A program made the translations under genes and the position numbers. Shown in pieces: positions 15,201 through 28,900 of a DNA stretch of 64,000 bases. Source of the DNA: Rhopalosiphum padi (Eukaryota > Arthropoda > Insecta > Hemiptera > Aphididae); assembly GCF_020882245.1 (NCBI RefSeq), contig NC_083597.1:6420581-6484580 (forward strand), in the 5' to 3' direction. The notes beneath the pieces are model-generated. The model ran no database searches, was not told the DNA's origin, and saw only the letters and a list, made by a program, of their open reading frames with translations. Position 1 is the stretch's first letter. Each line of letters opens with the position of its first letter.

Positions 15201-16937
15201 AGGCCAGCCACATATATATTATACACAGCGCGAAGGGAAAAAAACGCATTATTGTAACACTATAATTAACCAGACGAATTAATATGCATGGAAATGGAAA
15301 ACAGTTTTTTTTATTCCCCTCCGCTAATTTCCTTCAAAGTTTAAACGTTAATACGAAATAAACTCAGTGCCGTGTCCTGAAAACGCACCACAGCAAGAAA
15401 CACACGTCATTAATATTTGGTTTTAAATATATATTTTTTTTTAATTTCATATTTTTTTTTTGCTCAACTCCGTAATTACGAACGCAAAACGTATGCGTTC
15501 GACGCCATGATATTATTATACCTGTCCAAATGTACCGGACAACTGTTGTTCCCCTACTCGTGTTAATTATATTGACCACTATAATACAAGCACCAGTGAT
15601 ATTATTTAAACATAATATATAATTTACATCTATAAATTAAATCATCATTAAACTCCATGAGCTAATTGTTTAAATTTACTATTTTTATAAAATATGCTGT
15701 AGTCATTGCCTACAGAATTAGATTTTAGTTATTGAAAAATTTGTCAACAATCCATGAATAAATATTTTAACTAGTTAGGTATTATTATTGGTAGTATTAC
15801 AGAATTATAGTCATTTTGTTAAAATATGCAAAAAATAAATTATGGGTTCACAGTAGAATGAAACGTTATTTATGAATCAAAATAACAATTATTACTTTCT
15901 CAAAACAATGTGATTGATTTAGTGATTTTTCATATTTGTAATGGTACATCGTGTAAAAAGTTGGGACTATAATATTGTATATACATTTATATAATATATT
16001 GCTATAGATCGTGTATTTTTTTGTTATCTATTAAATTCAGTTTTTGCTTATGAAAAAGACTCCATCAAAGTTCAAACATCGAATAATATATAAAAACAGC
16101 GTAAACATTAAACAAACATTTTCTGAATATTATTACAAGCGACGCGAACACAATATTATCGCAAAAGGTTTATAGTTGCACGCGTGTAAACCATAGTGCC
16201 GTCACCGAGTGATGTTTAACGGCAAAACCAAAAAGAGACGGTCGTCTAAATGATTATAAATACCTAAAGATAGAGGGAGAGCGAGAGACAGGCAGACAGA
16301 CAGAGAGTGACAGAGAGCGGAGAGGGTGTGGGAGTTGTGAGAGAAAGAGTGGAAAGCGAGAGAACGAGAAGGAAAAAAGATATCGCGTGACATTTTATCA
16401 GTATTAAATTTCACGAGGTCATTTTCACCCGGAGAAATAAAAACACAAACGTCGACGATGACATCGGAGGAGTGTAATCTACTTTATTACCACGCCAAAA
16501 CCACCACTACTAGCTATATACGGCGTGGCTTAATCTAAATTTGTTGTTTACAGCAAGTAAATGCTTTATTTGTTAGTGTGTTAATGAAATAAGTGCAGAT
16601 GCGCAGATAGAAGATGCGTTCGGATCGGCTAATGACTAACTCGTAACCGTTCAATCCAACACTATGTGTACAAACTATCATTTAGAATAATGACGTTTTA
16701 CCTAATACTCTCTGAAAACACATTTTTGTCGAACAACCGTTGTATATTTAGATCAACGACGACGACTTTGAATGGACAATCTCGAACCGGACAAAAATAA
16801 ACAACATAAAACGAATACACAATTAATTATATATTATTATTCTAGCGTCAGATTTCAGACGAGATATATCGTTAAAATATTTCGTGTTTGTCGTGCGGCG
16901 ACTGCAAGTCGAACATATATAAATTGCAATTATTATA

Positions 16938-16981
<44 letters not shown>

Positions 16982-19900
16982 TGTATTATTATCATCACTG
17001 CCAGCCGTCGGGGGGGTCATTGTCTCGTAAAACATTATTAATAACGAATTAGCGCTTTTATCAAGATTAACAGTATACATCTCTTCACATTGTGTATTGC
17101 CGCATTAATAATAATTAACCATTAATAAATCGGGCGCGATTAATATTAAATGACAATTACCACGATTCGGTTGGCGGTTGTGTATATTATACAATAACAT
17201 ACATAATACATATATATATATTATATATACAAATATACAAGATGAATGACTTTTTAACCGCGCGTATCTGAGGTTACATCTAGGTAGTGGTGATATTGCA
17301 TATTTTAGTTGGAATTTAAATAATTACTACTATTGCTTTATCGATATTGTGAGTATAGACGATAACGCCGTAGTGAGAAATAATATTTCTCGTAAACTTC
17401 GGTTTACTTGTACGTTTTTTTGTTATTACAATAAATTATGTATGACGTACCATATTATTATTATGATGTAATTTATATTATTAATTTTACATTTTTTCAT
17501 CGTTCGATTTTTGAGCGCCACGAGAATATTTTTCCGTCAAAAGATTGAATCGGAACGTTGTCCGAATAATTCAATAGACTACGTTAGTTCTTTGGAAAGT
17601 AAATAATAAGAATTACTTCATATACACATATTGCATTCACCGACCTAATAATGGAATTTGATATCTACATTATATTCTTGTAAAACAAAATTATTTATAT
17701 TTAATTAACTGTATTATTTGCTTCATAACAATATCATTATACGTAAAATTTAGGACTTTAGATTTATTGCACTAAAAACGCTTTAAAATATAAAACCATA
17801 GAAAACAATGTTTGTTAAAATTTAAAAATGCCTCATTTATTCGAAATGTTTGTGATACATTACGCTGTATGCAAAAGATTGTAGTAAAATGTGTATAGTG
17901 TATGTAATTTTACCAGTGTACAAAACAAATTTATATTTCACCTAGAGCATTATATTAATATCACGAAAAGAAACATGCAAATGTAAGAAGTCCGAACCTT
18001 AATTATAAACGTATTTATTATTTACTATTGTGTTGTGTAAACTGTGCGTGATTCATAAATAATGTACGATAGGACATAAACGATTATTATTTTGATGAAA
18101 TAATTAAACTATATTCTTCACTTGACGTCAAGACACACACCCCGTAACGCGAGCGCGTGACGTATCAGTTTTATTTCTCGGCTGCCCATACGAATCGTAT
18201 CGTAGGTAATCGCAACCAATTAACTAGATTGCTGCAAAAAGGGCGAGTCGGACCGACACAGAGCAAACGGCCTCTACCCCATCCAAGTGTAGGTTAAAGG
18301 CGCATCCTCGAGCTGCCGCTATCCAACTCAACTCTCCCCCTCCATATGACCGAGTTTTGGTATATTAGAAATGTAAATATTAGGTAGCAATCACAAACCG
18401 CGCGTATACATAAATGTGTACGTGTATATAATATATAGTCACGAGCAGTCGGTCGCTCAGAGGTGACGTGACGGCTGCGTAAAGTACGGCGGACGAAGGG
18501 ACATTTGCAGTGAAAATAACAAGCGACAACAATACGCGCGCTGGTTATGTTTGCTTTTTGACCGAGTACCCCCGTCAACCACTTCACCAGGAACGTTGAT
18601 GAAAGCGTAGATTATATTATTGTTACTATTATTACTATTATTATTTGAGAAGTAAAATTCACCTACCGCACCGTACACAGGAGCGTATAGCTCGTGACGT
18701 ACAATTATTATTAAAAATAATTAACATGTACACAAGCTACGTGTCACTGTGACGGCTGAGTGTATAATATTATATATTATTATATTATCATACCCACATG
18801 CCTCACAAAACTGTGCTCCATCACGAGATCGAATCAAACGTTTTTCTTTCGGGATTGTTGTCACTCCGCCGCCGCCGCTCCAGCCGTCATAAGTACGCGT
18901 TCTGGTGTATATTATTATATAAAGAAAAAACTCTGAAAGTTTATTTTTTTTTTACGCACGACGGACAGGATCTATGTTTAAGTAATTGCGGTGATGGATG
19001 TACGATTGTTCGTTATGATAACTGCATGATGGATTGGCGGTTAAGCTCGTGTAACGTTTGGGCGACGAGAAAGTGGTACGGTAGTGGTGGCAGCGGTTCG
19101 GCGGTGATTGGTGGGGTAAGAAACTGTATAATACAGCGGAGCGGGGTGAATTTGGCAAAAACATATGGAACATAAATTCGAAACGGCAGACAGACATTTT
19201 AGGCGCCAACGTTTCGGGTCGAGATTAAACGTTTGTTTTATTTATTTATTTTTATATCCCCCAAAACAAATTTCGGCGAATAAACTCTCATGATATTCAC
19301 CCCAGTGACGTGACGTATATATTATAGTCTATTACACAGTATACACATCATAGTTCGACCTTATTGGTGTTTTTTTTTCTCAGCAGAACATAATATTGTA
19401 CAGTCGAAGACATAATTCAACCTAGCACAGCTGTCTGGTTTTTTTTTTTATATTAATTTTGTTCTAATACATTTACAATTGTACCTGCATCGCGTTTTTA
19501 TATATTACTACTACGTTAAATTAAACGCCTTTATCCGTCTGTATATTAACGCTTCTATCCATCTGTTGATTGCAGTTTTTTTTTATTAAATATCATATCA
19601 AACGATGAGAAAACGTCAGGACTAAATTATAATTATGCACTTATTTGTTTTCATTTATATGTAGGTATGTACAAAAAATCGTTTGTTTAAATTAGTGCTT
19701 TTTAATCTCAAACACTGAATAATACGCATTTGTATTGTTTGTGGACTAAATAATTAATTAAAATGGTAACTGCAAAATGAATTTTAAACTTACACTTTGA
19801 ACATTTACTTTGACCAAGATAATTATCTGTTTTCCAAGTAAACTTAATTTTGTTTCAAAAATATTTTCGTCGAACTAAGAATACATTTTTAACGTTTTAT

Positions 19901-22900
19901 TTTATTTTTTACTCATTTTACAAGCAACCGAAAATTTGTTGCAGAGTACCTACCAGTTATTAAACTATTAAAGGCACAGAATATCTAAATTAAATTATCT
20001 TAAAACATGAAACTAGGTCGAGAGAAAAATTGACGAAAAATTACCAAATGTACCTAATATATTATTATATTATCACCGAGAACAACAAAGCAGTGACTTA
20101 TTTTAATGTCACCGTGTGCACCACAGTCGCATCGGGAGGTTCTCTGAAACACCGAAACCCTTTTCTGGTCTCGTAGGTCGTAACAAACACAACTTTCCAC
20201 TTTGAAATATAATTTAATACTAAAATGATAGCCGGACAAATGTTAATTCAGAAATCTCTGAAGCCTTTGGTAGTTCAGCCTCAAAAGACGATTTAAATAT
20301 TCATTGCATTTTTATTGATTTGACAAATAGTTTTAAAAATAATAATGCGTTTGAAAATATCACATAAAAATATGGAGGAAAATAAACATTTATAAAATGA
20401 AAATACAAGAAAAAAAACTATAACCAAGTATTTTTATTGAGTTCTGTTATTTTAAATGTATATATTTTTTGAAGATTAATATAACATAGTATAAAGTAAA
20501 GCATATGACGTATTGAAATATTAAATATACTTTTAATGGTGAAAGAGAGGGAGTAAATTAAATATCTTGAAGCTTTACTTCAAATGTCAATGGTAGGTAA
20601 ATATATTTCATCATTTTTAGATCGTATTATAAGAATTGTTGTCATAAACAAAATCTAATTTACTTTTAAGAATATATATGTTTTTCAATTCGATTAAACA
20701 TAATATATTAAAGTCTGTACAATTTAACTACTTTGAAAATCTATTTTAGTAAAAATATCATGTTACAATTGAAATATACAATAATATTTGGTAATACGTG
20801 CAATGTGCAACGTGCTCATTAAAAGTAATCTAACAAGTGGACGAATCATTATATATTTCACCGATAAAATACAATACAAGTTACAATAATAAAGTTGTGT
20901 GTACCTAAACTTCCTAAACAAAAATTAAATTATTTTCATTTCTTTAACGACGTCACATATAGTTTAGATCATAAACTACCCTACACCAAATCTTTAGAAC
21001 ATTAAGAAATTTCAATAACTGTTAATGAAAAATGAAAATGGATAACTTTAAATTAACGTGAATCATCAAACGTATTATAAGATTTTTGAAAAGGTACATA
21101 TGATATAATTAACAAAATTAATAAAAATAACATTAATTTCTTAATTTTTTGTAAAACGATAAAATATGACAGACAAAAATAATATTTTAAATATTGTTAC
21201 ATATTATTATTTAATAATTTTGTATACTTTACTAACAGTATCGACCAAAACGGCTATACGTGCTTGTATAATAGGTATGTATGTGAGTTCAAACAAACGA
21301 TATTTTTACTTTTTGTTATATACAATATATTATATAAATTATAATATGTTGCTCCCCTACCAGTCACATTTCCATTATTTAATTTGCTTGTCTTTACCCC
21401 GAACCTTTTCGTTCCAAAAAATCAAGAATAACTTAGCCACAATTAGCCAAGGAAACCGGATACGGAATTTCCGAAGGTAAAAAAAAAATGCTAAAAAATA
21501 TAGGGGAAAAATAATGAGTCATTTATCATATACATAAAAAAAAAACTACGGGAAAATGAGTGGGATTTATAAATATATTTACACGTCAATTCGCATTCGC
21601 GTGTCTAACGTTATTTGTCCCACGCACACATATATTTTCTAACCCTACTCCCCTACAACAGTTTTCTGATTATAATAGACTTACAAAAGACACAGGGAGT
21701 TACAGGGGTGAACTTCGTTTAAACTTATGGTATATACTTAAACCAGACTTACCTCTGCGACCCAGACGACTACTCGTATCGTCACATTGTCTGATGTACT
21801 TTAATTTTATAAAATATTAGCGTTTTATATCATTAAAATGTAACATTTATTTTCTTACCAAATTCCGAAACCGTTGTCACGTACAATTTAAATATATTCG
21901 TGAGTTGAGAGAATAATAATATAATAATATAATTAATGTGTACGTTGTTTTTTTTTATAGTTATTTAATCTAAATAATGGTTTAAAACCAATAATTTATG
22001 GTAAAAATACGTTAGAAATTTGATAATAGCTATTCTTACAATAATAATATTATTATACAATATTATACATTGAACAAAAATGTTAGGTTTTATGTATTAG
22101 TGTAATACATGAACACTAATCCCAAGTATAGTTTTACATTTTCAAATAAATAACAGAATAATTAAACAGAAGGAAAGTCATGTTATGATAAACATATATA
22201 TATATATAATATTTTTAATATATATATATATTATATAATATATACGTACAAAAACATAATGTACCGAATTTATACATTAATTATACAGTATGTTTCAGAA
22301 TGACGTAACTAGCAATGTTATTTTAGGCTAGAGAAGGGATATTTTATGTACTTTTAAAAATATGCATACATATTTTCCGTGTCTATAATACTACACTATG
22401 TTTTAATTATATTCGCTTCTATTAATTAAAAGATATTCCCTTTTCTCCTCAAATTTGATCATAAATTAAACTTTTCATTATATTTCAACATTAATAGAAA
22501 CGTTTTAAAAACAACCATATTTCGCAGAGATAATTTCACGAATTCGGATATTAAAATACTACAATTATTGTGTATTCGAGTTTATACTTTACAGAATCAA
22601 ATGTGTGTAAATATTATAATACTGTATAGGTACTGCGCAATAGGCAACTACGTAGAATTTGGGGCACACGTGGACGTTCGCCATATCGAACAAAAAGTAG
22701 GCAACCAAACGCGCATTTGGTTACGTCATTTTGAAACATATAACCTATTTATACTTAAAAAACAGAGTTTAGACAAGTAATGTACGCAAATGTGTGTTTT
22801 TATTATCTATGCACAGAAATATAGATTCTTTTGTAAAAGCGGTGGACGAAAAACACAACACGCAAGAAAAACAAAAATGTTGATTAAATTATTTTTCCAT

Positions 22901-25900
22901 ATGATTCGTGTTTATATTTTTCCAGTCTGGCGGAACCGTGGCTAGTGGTTAAAGTTTTATTTCGTTTACAAAAATATACAGGTCGTGAACTGAATTGAAA
23001 CAAGTCATTACTACATTTCGAAATTAATTCGGAATATAAATAATACAGGCGGGGAAAGAACTACTACAACAACGGTAACATTAAATTGAATGAAAACAAA
23101 AATATAATTTCGGTTCAGATTACCTTTGCAATATGTTCCCTATCAGATGGGAGATATATTGTTTAAAAACTAATTTCCCGCAAATATTGCGGGGGCTGAA
23201 AATATATTGTGTTGTTTTTGTTACCTACTGCTATTCCATTTTCCTCGCGAAACCCTCCATAAGCGAATACAGCTTTTCGAACAAACGCTGGAACACACTT
23301 GAATCAACAGTTACACCCGTGGGCCATGATTGTCGTAGTACGACAACGAAGAAGTAAAATGTCTGAGCAAGCGGAATGGAAAATACGGGAAAAAGAAAAT
23401 GTATACAAGATGTTATTATTTTCATTTTCCGGTACCTCTATTCGTGAAATATCCTCTAAAAATAAACAAAATCGATAATATTGCCGTGACATTTGGAATT
23501 ATTAAAGAAAAACATGTAAATCGTTTCAAAAAAAAAGAAATAAATTGAAATACCTATATATATAGAGAGAGAAGTCTTGGAGAATATAATAAAACAGCTC
23601 CAACCATGTTTTGTTATCAAAACTGTCACTGTGGGTATTTCAGATGAATTTTAGAACCCCGAGGCTTTGAAGCCAGCAACGTATTTAAAGGAGGTTGGGG
23701 AAATAGTCAATAGATGACCATTGATTTTTTTTTTTTAACAAAATTGTTTGCATTTAAATAAAATATTAACTGTTCATAGATGGATAACAAATAATTGATA
23801 AATAACAATAACAAATAACTTTCAAATGCTTAATGTTGATTCGGAATGAATAAGTATGGAATATTCTATACATGTAGAGTTATATAATTAAATATATATT
23901 ATGAACAAAAAAATCGTCAATAATTATTATAGATAATAACTAATAACTTTATCTAAATTTGCTATGATTTCTTACTGGAAAAAATAGACCAAATTGGTTG
24001 GCCATATGATATTATTGTGTTACCATAATCTCAAATGTATATTGTAGAATGTAGATGAAATCATTGATGAATTAGATGAGTCAAGTCTAAGAATTAAAAA
24101 AATGGAATACTGTTTAGTAAGCTATGAAAAATATATACCTTCAGATCAAACATACACATACACGTACTCAAAAATGCATAAACTAAATCCCAAAATTCGT
24201 CACTGTTTGGAATAAAGTATTTTATTATAACTTGCATGGCTCATCCATACCCGTTAATTATCGCAGACGTATTATATTATAGTATACAATGGCAGATGGT
24301 CACAATCTCATATTAAATAGGTACGTCAACGTCACCGTTTTTATAACATGAATAAATTACAATTTATTCTGATCAGGGTGTAAGAATAAAATATATTTTC
24401 ACATTGAATTAAACTAACTATACTAATATTATAATGTGTTATACTTGTATGCGTGCGGACAATATAAATAGCGCGTGTCGTCCTGACGGCTGCAGCTGCA
24501 ACGAATACGACCGGCACATAGTGTTAAGGAAAAAGTGTCAAGTACATTCACGTAATTAAAATAAAAAATAGTGTATGTGTTTATAAAAATAATATGCCCA
24601 TGTATACTCTGTATGAAAAAAAGTACGGGTAATTTTAAAGTCTTTTAAATAGAAAAATTATTTTTTTACGCCAAATACGTACTCAATTGGTTAAAAAATT
24701 TTCTCAATTTATTAAAATTAAAATCGTTGTAATACCACATTTTTTCCATTTAACATGTTGTATAGTGATTAAAACTCACATTTTAATCGAGTATATTATT
24801 ATATTTCCCCGTGAAAGACAATTAATGGCGACGTGCACATTAAAAAGAGCAAACAAGATGTACAAATTTAATTCCATCTGCCACCGACAAGTTTTAATAT
24901 AATATGAGTATATATTTTTATTTGACCCGTTTTAACGTGCGGCTAATATATACAATCTAATGTAATATAATATGCAAATCCTTATGAAATCTTTATCATC
25001 CTTGCATATATGTGTATAATTTTCGTTAAAGAAGACTTTTAATGTCATATAAAAAAATGCATAATATTATTCTAAGGTTCTTATTCATACTTTTGAAGAT
25101 CTTTATTAGAAAATAGAAAACAATGTATAAACAGTGCGTAATAATTTTTTTGTTTTGAAAAAAAAAATATTTAAATAAATTATAGTTTTATAATTTAATT
25201 ATAGGTGAACCTATGCATTACACATTACTCATTTATTATTTAAACACTACTTTATCTGCAGTAATTCATAACAATTGAATCGATTTTTAGAATAATTACA
25301 GACATATTTTAATGATATCATTTAAAAAATAACGATTTATTAAATTATATAAAATGCTAGAAAAATGCATCTAGACGAATTATGTAGTTGAATCAACACT
25401 ACTAATATTTGAATGAATGTGTATGCGTAAGATGTACCCCAATAGTGTAAAGTCCGCTTTCAGTAACAGCTGCAGTACTTGCGCCCGCGGTTGTGTGTCC
25501 GTTGTTTACCTGTTTAATATGGTACCTAATAATAATAATAATTATTATTATTATTATAACTATTATTATTATACCCGCGTTATGAACGTCCGCCATAGCC
25601 ATTTGAATCAATTATTCAAATGCTCTTCGAGTCTCGACTAATTAATATACACGACCCGTCGACGCCGTTGTTATTGTTATAATATTACGATAACCGTCGG
25701 TTAAGAATTAACTGGATTTCGACCGTTTCCTGTAGATTTTCGCTATGAGCAGCGGTGGCGCATTATAGCTGTTACATTATATTTTACCGATTTGTCCCTG
25801 GGTAACCTTAGTTTATTTATTTTTACTCGAGTTGAATCACAGGTGATTCAGTGGAGATTAGAGTATCAAATACCTATATAAGTTTTTAAAAATGTAAATC

Positions 25901-28900
25901 TGTTTTCAGCCACTGAGTTATATGTATAAATAAAAGTTTTAAATACTGTTGTAATATGATTTTTACGATAAATCGCACAAATACCATGTTATTCTAACTC
26001 CTAAACCGCTGACAACAGAATGATCGATTATGTTATTATTCAATGGTGAAAATAATCTGATATTTGTTTTTATTATTTAATGGTAAAAACATTTTTATAT
26101 TTGTTTGTGACTTTAGATTTCTGAAAACTTTTATGTATAAAAATCGAATTTTGAACGAGTATAATTAATTAGTTATGCGTGTTAAAAGTTTAGACGATCT
26201 AAATATAATATAAACATTTTGTGGGGTATCCCCATGCCACTCCGTTCTAAACTTTAAATACTTTTAATTTATAACTAATTAATTACTCATTCGCAATTTA
26301 ATTTTTATTATACTCGTATACCGAAATTCTCGGAACTATATACTGCTTCGTGTATAACATACAAAATGAATGTTGTCATTCAGAAAATTAAAAACTTAAA
26401 CAATTACAATGATAAAAAAAATATTAACAACTCCGTATATTTTTTTGCCTTAATGAAGTTTTATAATTCATTCAAACGACGTAAAAAAATATTTTCGTAA
26501 ACTTTAATACTTTTTGATGTAATAACTGCTTACTTCATAACGGTATAATAGTCGTCATTGTAGTTATATGTTGCTTTTAAATATAGTACCTAACTATTAA
26601 AATTAAAATAACCTTATTATATGCTATTAGTAGGTAATTGCTGATTTAATATCACCTAAAATTAGAATTCTTAAAAAAAAAAAGCACGGTATATTTTGCA
26701 ATCGATTTTTTAATACTACCTATGCATTGAAAACAATATAAGTAGGAAATTCATGAGTAACTTCAAGGAAGTGTATTTGGGAATAACATTTTAGTTATTG
26801 TACTTGGTTCTACTAGATCTATACATAACCGGAGCACTGAGGTCAAAAATATAATGATAATACTTATAATATATTATTATCGTATAAATTGCACGCGACG
26901 AGACGTAATACGTGCGGGTCGTCGTAATTTTTTGAAGCACGTCCTCCAATCGTAACAACACTCGTGAGTGCACGAAGATGGATGAGGTGGAAGATGACGA
27001 CAACAACGACAGAACGTTTATGTCGTCATGTATAAAATGCAAACAAACGGTACAAGGTATATTGTGAATTTTGTGCATATTGTATTGCACGCGGAAAATC
27101 ATTAAAAATGTTTTTTTCAAAATAACATTTTGATATGTTAATTAACTTCGATCTTAACACCATTTGTTCGATAGTTGCTCGTAAACAATTTACGACAATA
27201 TAGATTATTTAGCTTGATATTGTTCCAAATAATATATCTCCGTTTAACTTATTTTTAAACATATGCATCTATATCATACTAATAAATGGATTTGATTTGT
27301 TTGATACGTGTTTTCTGATGACCGTTTATTTTCTCGGTCAGACAATATCTACAATGTAAACGTTTTGGCCACTTACACTAATATACCGCTTATCATTAAA
27401 TTCATTTATCCATATAATCCGTTTAAAAAGCTGCAACGAATATATTGAAAGTACGCGACAAAATATATTTTTGTACAAAATAAATTTATTCCATATAGTC
27501 TAAATTATTAAAACCATAATAATGATTACTGAAAAAAAAAACACACAAATCCTATTCAATGTAATTTCATTAACCTAACTATTATATAACAATACGAGTA
27601 TATTTTATCACTGTAAACTCGTACTGAACGTATTACGTGTTTGATTATGAGTCGGGTCCAAGCAATTCGATATGATGTTGTAAAATCATATTAAACAAAA
27701 TATAAAAGACGTTGTTCATGCCAAAACCGTGGAGTTTTAAGAAGAAACGTTCCCATCAAAGTCGGGCCGTCTAAACGAAAACGGAACAGAATATTTTACA
27801 CGGGTTTGATTTAATTTCAATGGGATCTGACAGCGCTCATGTGCCGTTTGAATTTCAACACAAATACGCTGCAGTAATGTAGCCTGAAGAGTATTCACAT
27901 ATTATTATATATTATGTGTACACAGCCCGCCGGCGTGGCAGCCGTGAATCGCCTTGGGATATCTGACACATATTTTTTCCTTCGTCTTACCCACAGATAT
28001 AGGTGAGAAGTGCGCGCGGAGACGGAATACGATTTGACATGGATAAATGACGGTAGAGTTTTTACTCAACGCGCGGACGTCAACTAGAATCAATCAGTTT
28101 TCCCCGCGGTAAGAGGACGATGCGATGACGCGAGAGCGTCGGCGTCGCCCCACGTAGCCGGATGGCGTGATGTTCATATTTTTCCCATTCCACGACTTCT
28201 AGAGATCTCGTACTAGGTACTGTATCTAATGGCATTTGATAATAATAATAATAAAAAAAAATGTCGTTCTTCTTTTCGCAGTACACACTGCATTACTGCA
28301 ATATTATATTATTGTTCATAATATATATACCTACATCCGACGGGCATTTAATTTCCGTTTAATTCTGGTAACTTTGTTAGAACAAATTACGTAAAATATA
28401 TGCCTGCACTGTCGGCCGCCTCCGCCGCCTTGACCTGTTTGATTGGTTACGATATGAATAATGAAGTGCAACCCTGGCGGGGCTGCGCACACACAAAAGA
28501 CTTTGGCACGGGAAACTCCCGCGGGATACTAACGGGGCCTTAAGACCCTCCAGAAACACCCCTTTACTTTTGTACCCATCCCACCCTTAACGGTATATAT
28601 GTAAGAAGGTACTGAAATGTATAGCCGACGAGTAACAATTTGGTGGCAACGGATCGAAAGAAACAACAACAATACATGTTACATGAAATATTACCATAAT
28701 ATTTATATAAATAATAAAATTTAAAGGCGAATATTCATATAACTACAATAATAATATAATAAAATATTTAAGTTACTATTCGATGTACTTACAGTCGGTT
28801 TTTAACGTCGGTGGTTTTCTGGTCGCCCAATTTGTCCTTATGCTCCTGCTGCCTAGCCATTGACCGTTCATCGCAGCGATCGCACTCTCGGCTTCCTGCG

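Larger units (their letters stand above)
395..28792 (-). other. Rox8: Rox8/TIAR intron, about 28.4 kb, between linker and RRM3 exons
   Basis: Apart from the items listed separately, this very long stretch holds AT-rich unique-looking DNA, microsatellites, a palindromic repeat (about 26.1 kb) and CpG-dense patches (about 14.0-14.5, 18.1-18.5 and 27.9-28.5 kb). All open frames over 60 codons in it are rich in low-complexity or microsatellite residues, or overlap equally long frames on the other strand. I recognise no protein, tRNA or known microRNA in it. Confidence 0.85.

Noticed and set aside
16772..17080. Poly-Tyr and poly-Ile open frames on both strands
   Set aside because: Produced by the ATT repeat at 16939-16980.
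21750..21800. Minus-strand micro-exon candidate CATCAG|ACAATG...GCAGAG|GTAAGT in the 28 kb Rox8 intron
   Set aside because: The 38-base length would shift the Rox8 frame, and the encoded residues do not resemble the linker. GTAAGT occurs often by chance in 28 kb.
22939..22955. tRNA A-box-like TGGCTAGTGGTTAAAG
   Set aside because: One base short of the usual spacing and no B box within the next 100 bases.
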